64,000 nt of DNA, taken from assembly GCF_001269655.1 (NCBI RefSeq), contig NZ_LHVE01000020.1, positions 124,001 through 188,000 of the forward strand, read 5' to 3'. A program made the position numbers and the translations under genes. Shown piece by piece: positions 34,268 through 44,295 of the stretch. The notes under the pieces were generated by a model, which did not search any database, was not told the origin of the DNA, and saw nothing but the letters and a program-made list of their open reading frames with translations. Position 1 is the first letter of the stretch, and every line of letters begins with the position of its first letter. The stretch is from Pseudomonas thivervalensis. Its GTDB lineage: Bacteria; Pseudomonadota; Gammaproteobacteria; Pseudomonadales; Pseudomonadaceae.

Positions 34268-35113
34268 ATGCTTATTGATCAGAAAATACCCTTGGGCCAG
34301 TACATCGCGGGCTTTGTCGAATGGTTGACGCAAAACGGCGCCAACACGTTCGACGCAATCGCGCTGTTCCTGGAAACGATGATTCACGGCGTGACATTCG
34401 CGCTGACCTGGTTCAACCCCCTGGCCCTGATCGGCCTCATTGCGCTATTGGCGCACTTCATCCAGCGCAAATGGGGCCTGACCGTATTCGTCATCGCGTC
34501 CTTTCTGCTGATTCTCAACCTGGGTTACTGGCAAGAGACCATGGAAACCCTCGCCCAGGTGCTGTTCGCGACCCTGGTCTGCGTACTGATCGGCGTGCCG
34601 CTGGGCATTGTTGCCGCGCACAAGCCGATGTTCTACACAATGATGCGTCCGGTGCTCGATCTGATGCAGACCGTACCGACCTTCGTTTACCTCATTCCTA
34701 CCCTGACCCTCTTCGGTCTGGGTGTGGTCCCGGGCCTGATCTCCACGGTGGTGTTCGCGATTGCCGCGCCCATCCGCCTGACCTACCTGGGCATCCGCGA
34801 CGTACCGGACGAACTGATGGACGCCGGCAAGGCCTTCGGCTGTTCCCGTCGCCAACTCCTGTCGCGCATTGAACTGCCCCATGCGATGCCGAGCATCGCG
34901 GCCGGTATCACCCAGTGCATCATGCTGTCGTTGTCGATGGTGGTGATCGCCGCGCTGGTGGGCGCCGATGGCCTGGGCAAACCCGTGGTCAACGCACTGA
35001 ACACCGCCGATATCGCCCTGGGCTTCGAAGCCGGCCTGGCGATCGTCCTGCTGGCGATCATGCTCGACCGAATCTGCAAACAACCCGACGCCAAAGTAGG
35101 GGGTGACGCATGA
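34268..35113 (+). CDS. cbcW: Choline/betaine ABC transporter, permease
   Basis: 281 aa, ProW-like permease with about six transmembrane helices (for example LTVFVIASFLLILNLG). The EAA-loop motif is near DELMDAGKAFGCSRRQLL. The ATG at 34268 (MLIDQKIPLGQYIAGF) is preferred; there is no clear SD. It overlaps the cbcV start by 4 bp (ATGA), indicating translational coupling. Confidence 0.92.
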   Translation: MLIDQKIPLGQYIAGFVEWLTQNGANTFDAIALFLETMIHGVTFALTWFNPLALIGLIALLAHFIQRKWGLTVFVIASFLLILNLGYWQETMETLAQVLFATLVCVLIGVPLGIVAAHKPMFYTMMRPVLDLMQTVPTFVYLIPTLTLFGLGVVPGLISTVVFAIAAPIRLTYLGIRDVPDELMDAGKAFGCSRRQLLSRIELPHAMPSIAAGITQCIMLSLSMVVIAALVGADGLGKPVVNALNTADIALGFEAGLAIVLLAIMLDRICKQPDAKVGGDA

Positions 35114-36288
35114 GCATAATTCGCTTTGAAGACGTTGACGTGATCTTCGCCAGGGACCCTCGCGAGGCTCTCAAGCTGCTCGACCAGGGCATGACCCGCA
35201 ACGAAATCCTGAAGAAAACCGGGCAAATCGTTGGCGTGGAAAAAGCCAGCCTGGACATCGAGAAAGGCGAAATCTGTGTCTTGATGGGCCTGTCCGGCTC
35301 CGGCAAATCCAGCCTGCTGCGCTGCATCAACGGCTTGAACACCGTCAGCCGCGGCAAGCTGTACGTCGAACACGAAGGCCGCCAGATCGACATCGCGTCC
35401 TGCACCCCCGCCGAACTGAAGATGATGCGCACCAAGCGCATCGCCATGGTGTTTCAGAAGTTCGCCCTGATGCCCTGGCTGACGGTGCGCGAGAACATCA
35501 GTTTCGGCCTGGAAATGCAGGGCCGACCGGAGAAGGAACGCAAGAAACTGGTGGATGAGAAGCTTGAGCTGGTGGGCCTGACCCAGTGGCGCAACAAGAA
35601 GCCCGACGAATTGTCCGGCGGCATGCAGCAACGGGTCGGCCTGGCCCGCGCCCTGGCGATGGACGCTGACATCCTGCTGATGGACGAACCGTTCTCGGCC
35701 CTTGACCCGTTGATCCGCCAGGGCCTGCAAGACGAATTGCTGGAGCTGCAACGCAAGCTGAGCAAGACCATCGTGTTCGTCAGCCACGACCTCGACGAAG
35801 CCCTGAAACTGGGCAGCCGTATCGCGATCATGAAAGATGGCCGGATCATCCAGTACAGCAAGCCGGAACAAATCGTGCTGAACCCGGCGGACGACTACGT
35901 GCGCACCTTCGTTGCCCACACCAACCCGCTCAATGTCCTGTGCGGGCGCAGCCTGATGCGCACCCTGGACAACTGCAAGCGCATCAACGGTTCGGTCTGC
36001 CTGGACCCGGGCGGCGACTCCTGGCTCGACCTGGCCGAAGGCAACACCATCAAGGGCGCCCGGCAGAACGGCGCGGCCCTGGACCTGCAAAACTGGGCAC
36101 CGGGCCAAGCGGTCGAAGGCCTGGGCCGACGTCCGACCCTGGTGGACTCCAACATCGGCATGCGCGACGCATTGCAGATCCGCTACCAGACCGGCAACAA
36201 ACTGGTGCTCCACGATAACCAGAAAGTCGTCGGGATCCTGGGCGACAGCGAGCTGTACCACGCCCTGCTCGGCAAGAACCTGGGCTAA
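35110..36288 (+). CDS. cbcV: Choline/betaine ABC transporter, ATPase
   Basis: 392 aa. Walker A GLSGSGKSS (60-68), signature LSGGMQQRVGLARAL, Walker B ILLMDEPFSALDP and switch His in VFVSHDLDEAL. The C-terminal ~110 residues form a regulatory extension like the CBS region of ProV, though no clear CBS repeat is visible. It probably energises CbcX, CaiX and any other betaine-binding protein. A terminator follows 10 bp after the stop. Confidence 0.94.
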   Translation: MSIIRFEDVDVIFARDPREALKLLDQGMTRNEILKKTGQIVGVEKASLDIEKGEICVLMGLSGSGKSSLLRCINGLNTVSRGKLYVEHEGRQIDIASCTPAELKMMRTKRIAMVFQKFALMPWLTVRENISFGLEMQGRPEKERKKLVDEKLELVGLTQWRNKKPDELSGGMQQRVGLARALAMDADILLMDEPFSALDPLIRQGLQDELLELQRKLSKTIVFVSHDLDEALKLGSRIAIMKDGRIIQYSKPEQIVLNPADDYVRTFVAHTNPLNVLCGRSLMRTLDNCKRINGSVCLDPGGDSWLDLAEGNTIKGARQNGAALDLQNWAPGQAVEGLGRRPTLVDSNIGMRDALQIRYQTGNKLVLHDNQKVVGILGDSELYHALLGKNLG

Positions 36289-36301
36289 AGCCCACGCAAA
36301 C

Positions 36302-36333
36302 AAAAACGCCGCGAGATGATCGCGGCGTTTTTG
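36302..36333 (+). terminator. Rho-independent terminator of cbcXWV
   Basis: AAAAACGCCGCG pairs with CGCGGCGTTTTT around a 7-nt loop, with the T-run extending past the stem. Confidence 0.9.
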
Positions 36334-36352
36334 TTTGTGTCATCTCAAGCTG

Positions 36353-36454
36353 AATGCTGAGACCTGGTTTGAAGGATACTTGGTTTGAAATGCTGATCTT
36401 GGCTGGAATGCTGATACTTGGTTTGAAACGCTGATCTTGGCTTGGAATGCTGAT
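36353..36454. repeat. Tandem repeat of about 38 bp
   Basis: Two near-identical units, 36378-36415 and 36416-36454, each ACTTGGTTTGAAA(T/C)GCTGATC...TGGAATGCTGAT, plus a degenerate partial copy from 36353. It lies between the cbcV terminator and a GII REPIN. No reading frame is apparent. Confidence 0.75.
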
Positions 36455-36457
36455 CAA

Positions 36458-36589
36458 TGTGGCGAGGGAGCTTGCTCCCGCTCGACTGCGCAGCAGTCGC
36501 AATCCAGGCGACACGAACCTTCAGGTACATCGTGCTTGGCCGGTTTGGGGTCGCTCCGCAACCCAGCGGGAGCAAGCTCCCTCGCCACA
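36458..36589. repeat. REPIN (GII type)
   Basis: TGTGGCGAGGGAGCTTGCTC arms (complement at 36567-36589) with inner complementary stretches; it precedes the BCCT gene stop. Confidence 0.88.
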
Positions 36590-36627
36590 AAAGCCCCTCT
36601 GCCACAAGAGCAGGGACAGGCAGAGGG

Positions 36628-38217
36628 TCAGCTATAGACCCGCAGCGCCACCAACTCCGCCCGCTCCTGCTCGGCCTGCACATCCTGGCGCATGGCCTTG
36701 TGCAGCCCGAACATGAAAAACACCAGCACCGCCGAGAACGGCAACCCGGCCAGAACGACCATGGTCTGCATCGCTTCGAAGTTACCGGCGAACAGCAGGC
36801 CGATGGTCACCAGCGTGATCGCCACCGACCAGAAGATCCGCAACCAATGTGGCGCATCCTCATCGACACTACCGCCCTTGCACGAAAGGTTGGCCATCAT
36901 CACTGCCCCCGAGTCGGCCGGGGTCAGGAACAACACGAAACCGACAAAGATCGACACACCGATCACCACCTTCGACGCCGGGTAATACTCCAGCAACTGA
37001 TAGATCGACATGGACGGCTGCGTCAGCGCCGTCTTGCCCAACTCCACCGCCCCCTGGTTCATCACCAGGTCCAGGGCCGAGTTACCGAAGATCGACAGCC
37101 AGGCCAGGGTGAAACCCAGGGGAATCAACAACACGCCTGCCACCAGTTCGCGCACGGTACGGCCACGGGAAATGCGTGCGATGAACATGCCGACGAAAGG
37201 CGCCCAGGAAATCCACCAGGCCCAATAGAACAGGGTCCATAGGCCCAACCAGCGATCGGACTTGGCGCCGTCGTCCACATACACGTAGAGGTCGAACGTC
37301 TTGAGAATCACGCCGTTGAGGTAATCGCCGATGTTCTGCACGAAGCCATTGAGCAAGTGCAGGGTCGGACCGAATAGCAAGACGAAAATCAGCAGGCCGC
37401 TGAACAGCACGATGTTCAGGTTCGACAGTCGGCGAATGCCGTTCTCCACGCCCGACACCGCCGCGATGGTCGCCACCGTGCTCATCACAATGATCACGAT
37501 CAGCAGGTTGGTGTTGCTGTGTTCCATGCCGAACAGGTTTTCCAGCCCGGAAGCGACTTGCAACGAGCCGATCCCCAGGTTGGTCACCAGACCCAGCAAC
37601 GTTACGAACATGCCGAAACCGTCCACCGCGTGACCCGCCGCGCCCTTGACCCAACGCTCACCCACCAGCGGATACAAGGCCGAGCGCAGCGCCAGCGGCT
37701 GGTTGTGCCGGTAGGCGAAATACGCCACGGCCAGGCCCACCAAGGCGTAGATGGCCCAGCCGTGCAGGCCCCAATGCAAGAACGTCAACTGCACCGCCTG
37801 GCGCGCGGCCATCTGGCTGCCAGCCACGCCTTCGGGCGGGTTGAAGTAATGGTCCAGCGGCTCGGATGCGCCGAAGTACAGCAAGGAAATACCAATGCCG
37901 GAGGAAAACAGCATCCCGGCCCAGGCACCGTAGCTGAAATCCGGTGTGTCAGCCTTGCTGCCCAGCTTGAGCTTACCATAGGAGGAAAATGCCAGGCCGA
38001 CCACAAACACCAGGTAGGCCGCGATCACGACCATGTAGTACCAACCAAAGCTGCGGGACAACCACGCCTGGGCGATGCCGAGCAATCGGCCGGCCTCCTG
38101 CGGGGCGATAATCAGGATGGCGGTCAGCAACAGAATCAATGCGGTGGAGGTGTAGAACACCCAACCGTTGACCGTCACCTTCTGCGGTGGGGTCTTTATT
38201 AGAAAGGCAGAACTCAT
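36628..38217 (-). CDS. betT: BCCT-family choline/betaine transporter
   Basis: 529 aa, about twelve transmembrane segments. Family signature WAWWISWAPFVGMFIARISRGRT is split across TM8 and the following loop; GMLFSSGIGISLLYFGASEP and FLTPADSGAVMMANL are other conserved pieces. I choose the ATG at 38217 (MSSAFLIKTPPQK); upstream in-frame sequence does not look like this family. It is divergent from betIBA, sharing the BetI operator region. The C-terminal tail is short (about 30 residues after the last helix) compared with E. coli BetT (677 aa), so osmotic control by a long tail is unlikely. Substrate choline is inferred from context. Confidence 0.9.
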   Translation of the reverse strand: MSSAFLIKTPPQKVTVNGWVFYTSTALILLLTAILIIAPQEAGRLLGIAQAWLSRSFGWYYMVVIAAYLVFVVGLAFSSYGKLKLGSKADTPDFSYGAWAGMLFSSGIGISLLYFGASEPLDHYFNPPEGVAGSQMAARQAVQLTFLHWGLHGWAIYALVGLAVAYFAYRHNQPLALRSALYPLVGERWVKGAAGHAVDGFGMFVTLLGLVTNLGIGSLQVASGLENLFGMEHSNTNLLIVIIVMSTVATIAAVSGVENGIRRLSNLNIVLFSGLLIFVLLFGPTLHLLNGFVQNIGDYLNGVILKTFDLYVYVDDGAKSDRWLGLWTLFYWAWWISWAPFVGMFIARISRGRTVRELVAGVLLIPLGFTLAWLSIFGNSALDLVMNQGAVELGKTALTQPSMSIYQLLEYYPASKVVIGVSIFVGFVLFLTPADSGAVMMANLSCKGGSVDEDAPHWLRIFWSVAITLVTIGLLFAGNFEAMQTMVVLAGLPFSAVLVFFMFGLHKAMRQDVQAEQERAELVALRVYS

Positions 38218-38436
38218 TGCACGGATGCTCCAGGCAGTGCGAGAGAAGGACAAGGCAACGCGGTACCCGACCAATCGGTAAGTGGGCAGCCGACCGGCGG
38301 GTGTTATAAAGACAACCTTGAAGCCCTTGCCCCCGTCATTGCGTGGGTCTTGGGTCCTTGATGTCTCGCTTCTGCGCCATTTACGCGTAGGAAATTTCGG
38401 CAAATCGCGACGAATTGTCGCAGAGCTTATTCTTTG

Positions 38437-38456
38437 TTGATTGAACGTTCAATCAA
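38437..38456. promoter_or_regulatory. BetI operator between betT and betI
   Basis: A perfect 20-bp palindrome, TTGATTGAACGTTCAATCAA, 71 bp before the betI start. The ATTGAAC/GTTCAAT half sites match known BetI operators in other gammaproteobacteria. The position allows repression of both betT and betIBA, relieved by choline. The rest of the 38218-38526 gap shows no gene. Confidence 0.85.
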
Positions 38457-38526
38457 AACAAAATAGACTGGCCCTCGCCATGACGGACTGCACTCGTCCG
38501 CCTGCGGGCCTAAGGAGATGTGCTAG

Positions 38527-39147
38527 ATGCCCAAGGTCGGTATGCAACCCATCCGCCGCCAGCAATTGATCGAAGCCACTTTGCAAGCGGTCGATCAGGT
38601 CGGGATGGGGGACGCCAGCATTGCGCTGATCGCCCGTTTGGCCGGTGTTTCGAACGGCATCATCAGTCACTACTTTCAGGACAAGAATGGCCTGATCGCG
38701 GCGACGGCCCAGTACCTGATGAGTGTCCTCAGCGAGAACGTCACCGCACGCCGGCAGGCGCTGGAGGATTCGAGTCCGCGGGCTCACCTGAAGGTGATCA
38801 TCGAAGGCAACTTCGACGCCAGCCAGGTCAACGGCCCGGCAATGAAAACCTGGCTGGCCTTCTGGGCCACCAGCATGCATCACCCGTCTTTGCACAGGTT
38901 GCAGCGGATCAACGATCACCGTCTGTATTCCAACCTGTGTTGCCAGTTCCGCCGCGTGTTGCCCGTTGATCAGGCACGCAGCGCGGCACGGGGGCTGGCC
39001 GCGCTGATTGACGGTTTGTGGCTGCGCGGAGCGCTGTCGGGAGACGCGTTCGATACCGCCCAGGCGCACCAGATCGCTTACGAATACATGGACTTCCAAC
39101 TGGCCAAAGCAGGGGCGCCAGAGCACACAGAAACGCTCGACTCCTGA
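38527..39147 (+). CDS. betI: Choline-responsive TetR-type repressor
   Basis: 206 aa. Starts MPKVGMQPIRRQQLIEATLQ, the characteristic BetI N-terminus; TetR HTH within IALIARLAGVSNGIISHYF (about residues 35-53); ligand domain includes TWLAFWATSMHHPSLHRLQ. The C-terminus carries a few more residues than typical BetI (197). First gene of betIBA, 79 bp before betB. Confidence 0.95.
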   Translation: MPKVGMQPIRRQQLIEATLQAVDQVGMGDASIALIARLAGVSNGIISHYFQDKNGLIAATAQYLMSVLSENVTARRQALEDSSPRAHLKVIIEGNFDASQVNGPAMKTWLAFWATSMHHPSLHRLQRINDHRLYSNLCCQFRRVLPVDQARSAARGLAALIDGLWLRGALSGDAFDTAQAHQIAYEYMDFQLAKAGAPEHTETLDS

Positions 39148-39226
39148 ACCGTCACCGCAGCGCGTAGTCAGCTATAAACGACACGCTCGGTGGCCAGCCA
39201 ACCACTTATGCACTTGCGAGGACTTT

Positions 39227-40699
<1,473 letters not shown>

Positions 40700-40728
40700 T
40701 CGGACACCGGACCTGAGGCCGGGGCCTT

Positions 40729-40865
40729 TGTGGCGAGGAAGCTTGCTTCCGCTGGGCTCTGTAGGAGCTGGCGAAGCCTGCGATCTTTTGATCTTGATCT
40801 TTCGCTCTGGACTCAATTGTCTGGGGAAAGATCGCAGCCTCGTTTCACTCGTCAGCTCCTACACA
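40729..40865. repeat. Composite REP: half GII followed by GIII REPIN
   Basis: A GGCGAGGAAGCTTGCTTCC half element (one paired substitution relative to GII) runs directly into a GIII REPIN with GGAGCTGGCGAAGCC... and its complement. It sits between betB and betA. Confidence 0.85.
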
Positions 40866-40916
40866 GCGTCTACACAGACCGCGACCTGAACCCAATTCAA
40901 AAAGAGGGTGCATTTC

Positions 40917-42620
40917 ATGTCCCAAGAATTCGATTACATCATCATCGGTGCTGGCTCGGCCGGTAATACCCTGGCCACCCGCCTGACCGAAGACGAAGGC
41001 GTCACCGTCCTGCTGCTCGAAGCCGGCGGCCCGGACTATCGCCTGGACTTCCGCACGCAAATGCCCGCCGCCCTGGCGTTCCCGCTGCAAGGCCGGCGCT
41101 ACAACTGGGCCTACGAGACCGACCCGGAGCCACACATGGATGGCCGCCGCATGGAATGCGGTCGCGGCAAGGGCCTGGGCGGTTCTTCGCTGATCAACGG
41201 CATGTGCTACATCCGCGGCAACGCCCTGGACTATGACAACTGGGCAAAACTGCCTGGCCTGGAAGACTGGACCTACCTGGATTGCCTGCCGTATTTCCGT
41301 AAGGCCGAAACCCGCGACATCGGCCCGAACGACTACCACGGCGGCGACGGCCCGGTCAGCGTGACCACGCCCAAGGCCGGCAACAATCCGTTGTTCCACG
41401 CCATGGTCGAAGCCGGCGTGCAGGCCGGTTACCCACGCACCGAAGACCTCAACGGCTACCAGCAGGAAGGTTTCGGCCCGATGGACCGTACCGTCACGCC
41501 TAACGGCCGTCGCGCCAGTACCGCGCGCGGTTACCTGGACGTCGCCAAGAAACGCTCCACGCTGACCATTGTCACCCACGCCCTGACCGACAAGATCCTC
41601 TTCGAAGGCAAACGTGCGGTCGGCGTGCGTTACCTGGTGGGCGCCGCTGAAGAGCGCGTCGAAGCCCGGGCACGCAAGGAAGTGCTGCTGTGCTCCGGTG
41701 CCATCGCCTCGCCGCAGATCCTGCAACGCTCTGGCATCGGCCCGGCCCAACTGCTGGAAAGCCTCGACATCCCGGTGGTCCACGACCTGCCGGGCGTCGG
41801 TGAAAACCTCCAGGATCACTTGGAGCTGTACCTGCAATACGCTTGCACTCAACCGGTCTCGCTGTACCCGTCGTTGCTCTGGTACAACCAGCCGGCCATC
41901 GGTGCCGAGTGGCTGTTCAACGGCACCGGCATCGGCGCCAGCAACCAGTTCGAGGCCGGCGGATTCATCCGCACCCGCCCGGAATTCGATTGGCCGAACA
42001 TCCAGTACCACTTCCTGCCGGTGGCGATTAACTACAACGGCAGCAACGGCGTGAAGGAACACGGCTTCCAGGCGCACATGGGCTCCATGCGTTCGCCCAG
42101 CCGTGGTCGGATCCAGGCCAAGTCCAAGGACCCGCGCCAGCACCCGAGCATCCTGTTCAACTACATGGCGACCGAGCAGGACTGGCAGGAATTTCGCGAT
42201 GGCATCCGCCTGACCCGCGAGATCATGCAGCAACCGGCACTCGACCCGTTCCGGGGTCGCGAGATCAGCCCGGGCATCGAGGTGCAGACGGACGCGCAAT
42301 TGGACCAGTTCATCCGCGAACACGCCGAAACTGCGTTCCATCCGTCCTGCTCGTGCAAAATGGGCACCGACGACATGGCCGTGGTGGACGCTGAAGGCCG
42401 CGTGCATGGCATGCAAGGGTTGCGCGTGGTGGATGCCTCGATCATGCCGATCATCACCACCGGCAACCTGAACGCGCCGACGATCATGATGGCCGAGAAA
42501 ATCGCCGACAAGATCCGCGGCCGCAAGCCGCTGCCGCGCAGCACCGCGCCATACTACGTGGCCGGCGACGCGCCGGTACGCGGCAAGCCGTTGCGTGAAG
42601 TGGCGACAACTACTCAGTAA
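40917..42620 (+). CDS. betA: Choline dehydrogenase
   Basis: 567-aa GMC flavoprotein, oxidising choline to betaine aldehyde and delivering electrons to the membrane. FAD motif IIGAGSAGNTLATRL near the N-terminus, GGSSLINGMCYIRGN, and the C-terminal active-site region HPSCSCKMG with NAPTIMMAEKIAD. Start at ATG 40917 with AGAGGG upstream; a GTG three codons earlier is not favoured. Last gene of betIBA, followed by a GI REPIN. Confidence 0.96.
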   Translation: MSQEFDYIIIGAGSAGNTLATRLTEDEGVTVLLLEAGGPDYRLDFRTQMPAALAFPLQGRRYNWAYETDPEPHMDGRRMECGRGKGLGGSSLINGMCYIRGNALDYDNWAKLPGLEDWTYLDCLPYFRKAETRDIGPNDYHGGDGPVSVTTPKAGNNPLFHAMVEAGVQAGYPRTEDLNGYQQEGFGPMDRTVTPNGRRASTARGYLDVAKKRSTLTIVTHALTDKILFEGKRAVGVRYLVGAAEERVEARARKEVLLCSGAIASPQILQRSGIGPAQLLESLDIPVVHDLPGVGENLQDHLELYLQYACTQPVSLYPSLLWYNQPAIGAEWLFNGTGIGASNQFEAGGFIRTRPEFDWPNIQYHFLPVAINYNGSNGVKEHGFQAHMGSMRSPSRGRIQAKSKDPRQHPSILFNYMATEQDWQEFRDGIRLTREIMQQPALDPFRGREISPGIEVQTDAQLDQFIREHAETAFHPSCSCKMGTDDMAVVDAEGRVHGMQGLRVVDASIMPIITTGNLNAPTIMMAEKIADKIRGRKPLPRSTAPYYVAGDAPVRGKPLREVATTTQ

Positions 42621-42633
42621 GGCGCCACACCGC

Positions 42634-42729
42634 CATCGCGAGCCTGCTCGCTCCCACAGGGAATCGGTGGTGGACACAGATTTTGTGACCACTGAAGACC
42701 CACTGTGGGAGCGAGCCTGCTCGCGATGG
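42634..42729. repeat. REPIN (GI type)
   Basis: ATCGCGAGCCTGCTCGCTCC arms flank about 45 bp after betA. Confidence 0.88.
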
Positions 42730-42852
42730 CGTCCAACCTGACACCGCAAACTCCTATCTGCCTTGATCCCTTCCCCACCCCAGGCCTACTCTAGCGCCAT
42801 CGCGTCAATACGCCGCACCTCGCTGCATCGCCACTCCAGACAAGGAGGTTTC

Positions 42853-44295
42853 ATGTTCGACTTCCATCCCCGGCTCAAGCAGCGGTTCGCTGCCTTGCGC
42901 ACGGGCGCTGAATTCTTTTCCCTGCGTTACGTGTGCGAGTCAGGCCAGCATTTGTCGGTGCGCAAGAACGTCGCCGAACCGCCCAGTCTGAACCGTGATG
43001 AAGGTGCGATGCTCACCGTGCGGGTCAACGGCGTCGAAGCCTATGCTGCCACCAACGACTTGTCCCAGGCCGGCCTGCAAGCGGCCCTCGAACGCGCCGA
43101 GCAGCACGCCCGCCAGCTCAAGCCCCACGCCCTGCTCGACCTGCGCGAGCAAGCGGTGTCCAGCGACCGCGCCGATTATTTCTCGCCGCATTTCGACCAG
43201 GCCTTCCCGCCCCTGAGCGATTGCTACCAACTGCTCGGCGACGAATCGGCCGCGGTGCCCCAGGACGAGCGCCTGGTGAACTGGCAAGCCAGCATCGGCC
43301 TGACCCAGGTCGAGCAGATCTACCTCAACAGTGCCGGCGCTGAACTGCGCCAGGCCCAACGCTTCATCTACCCGGCCCTGGACGTCACCGCCTTCGACGG
43401 CAACGACAGCCAGACCCGCACCCTGGGCCGGGAAAATTTCGGCCAGCAAGGCGGCTTCGATGTGATCAGCCGCTGCGGCCTGATCGGCGCCGGGCCGAAA
43501 ATCGCCGACCAGGCCCTGCAATTGCTGATGGCGCCGAACACGCCGCAAGGCCCCCGCGACCTGCTGCTTATGCCCGACCAGATGATGCTGCAGATCCACG
43601 AGTCCATCGGCCATCCGCTGGAACTGGACCGCATCCTCGGGGACGAGCGCAATTACGCCGGCACCAGCTTCGTCAAGGCCAGCGACTTCGGCCACCTGCA
43701 ATACGGCTCCAGCCTATTGAACGTGACCTTCGACCCGGACATTCCCGAAGAACTGGCGAGCTACAGCCATGACGACGATGGCAGCGCCGCGAGCAAGCAG
43801 TTCCTGATTCGTGAAGGCTTGCTGTTGCGTCCACTGGGCGGGGCACTGTCGCAGTTCCGTGCGGGCCTGGACGGTGTCGCCAACAGCCGCGCCTGCGGCT
43901 GGAATCGGCCGCCCATCGACCGCATGGCAAACCTGAACATCGAGCCCGGCGACCAGTCCCTGGAGCAACTGATCCAAGGCATCGAGCGCGGCGTGCTGAT
44001 GCGCACCAACCGTTCCTGGTCCATCGATGACGCTCGCAACAAATTCCAGTTCGGCTGCGAATGGGGCCAATTGATCGAAAACGGCGAGCTCAAGGGCGTG
44101 GTGAAGAACCCCAACTACCGAGGCATTTCCGCGCAATTCTGGAAGAGCCTGCGCGCCGTGGGCGATGCCAGCACCTCCCAGGTCCTGGGTACGCCGAACT
44201 GTGGCAAGGGCGAACCGAACCAGGTCATCCGCGTCGGCCATGCGTCGCCTGCCTGCGTGTTCAGCAACGTTGATGTATTTGGAGGGGATGCCTGA
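42853..44295 (+). CDS. TldD-family metalloprotease subunit
   Basis: 480 aa. The zinc motif HESIGHPLELDR (HExxxH with downstream Glu) identifies the catalytic TldD subunit rather than TldE. The start has a perfect AAGGAGGT 5 bases upstream, chosen over an in-frame start 30 codons earlier. The stop and the ATG of the partner overlap (TGATG). TldD/TldE heterodimers degrade or trim small unfolded or RiPP-like peptides inside a barrel. This pair looks like the divergent second type rather than the canonical TldD/PmbA, and no precursor peptide is visible nearby. Confidence 0.87.
   Translation: MFDFHPRLKQRFAALRTGAEFFSLRYVCESGQHLSVRKNVAEPPSLNRDEGAMLTVRVNGVEAYAATNDLSQAGLQAALERAEQHARQLKPHALLDLREQAVSSDRADYFSPHFDQAFPPLSDCYQLLGDESAAVPQDERLVNWQASIGLTQVEQIYLNSAGAELRQAQRFIYPALDVTAFDGNDSQTRTLGRENFGQQGGFDVISRCGLIGAGPKIADQALQLLMAPNTPQGPRDLLLMPDQMMLQIHESIGHPLELDRILGDERNYAGTSFVKASDFGHLQYGSSLLNVTFDPDIPEELASYSHDDDGSAASKQFLIREGLLLRPLGGALSQFRAGLDGVANSRACGWNRPPIDRMANLNIEPGDQSLEQLIQGIERGVLMRTNRSWSIDDARNKFQFGCEWGQLIENGELKGVVKNPNYRGISAQFWKSLRAVGDASTSQVLGTPNCGKGEPNQVIRVGHASPACVFSNVDVFGGDA

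Noticed and set aside
36353..36454. CRISPR array
   Set aside because: Only two 38-bp units lie head to tail without spacers; no cas genes are in the window.
40908..40916. Alternative upstream GTG start for betA
   Set aside because: The ATG at 40917 has better SD spacing and matches the family N-terminus.
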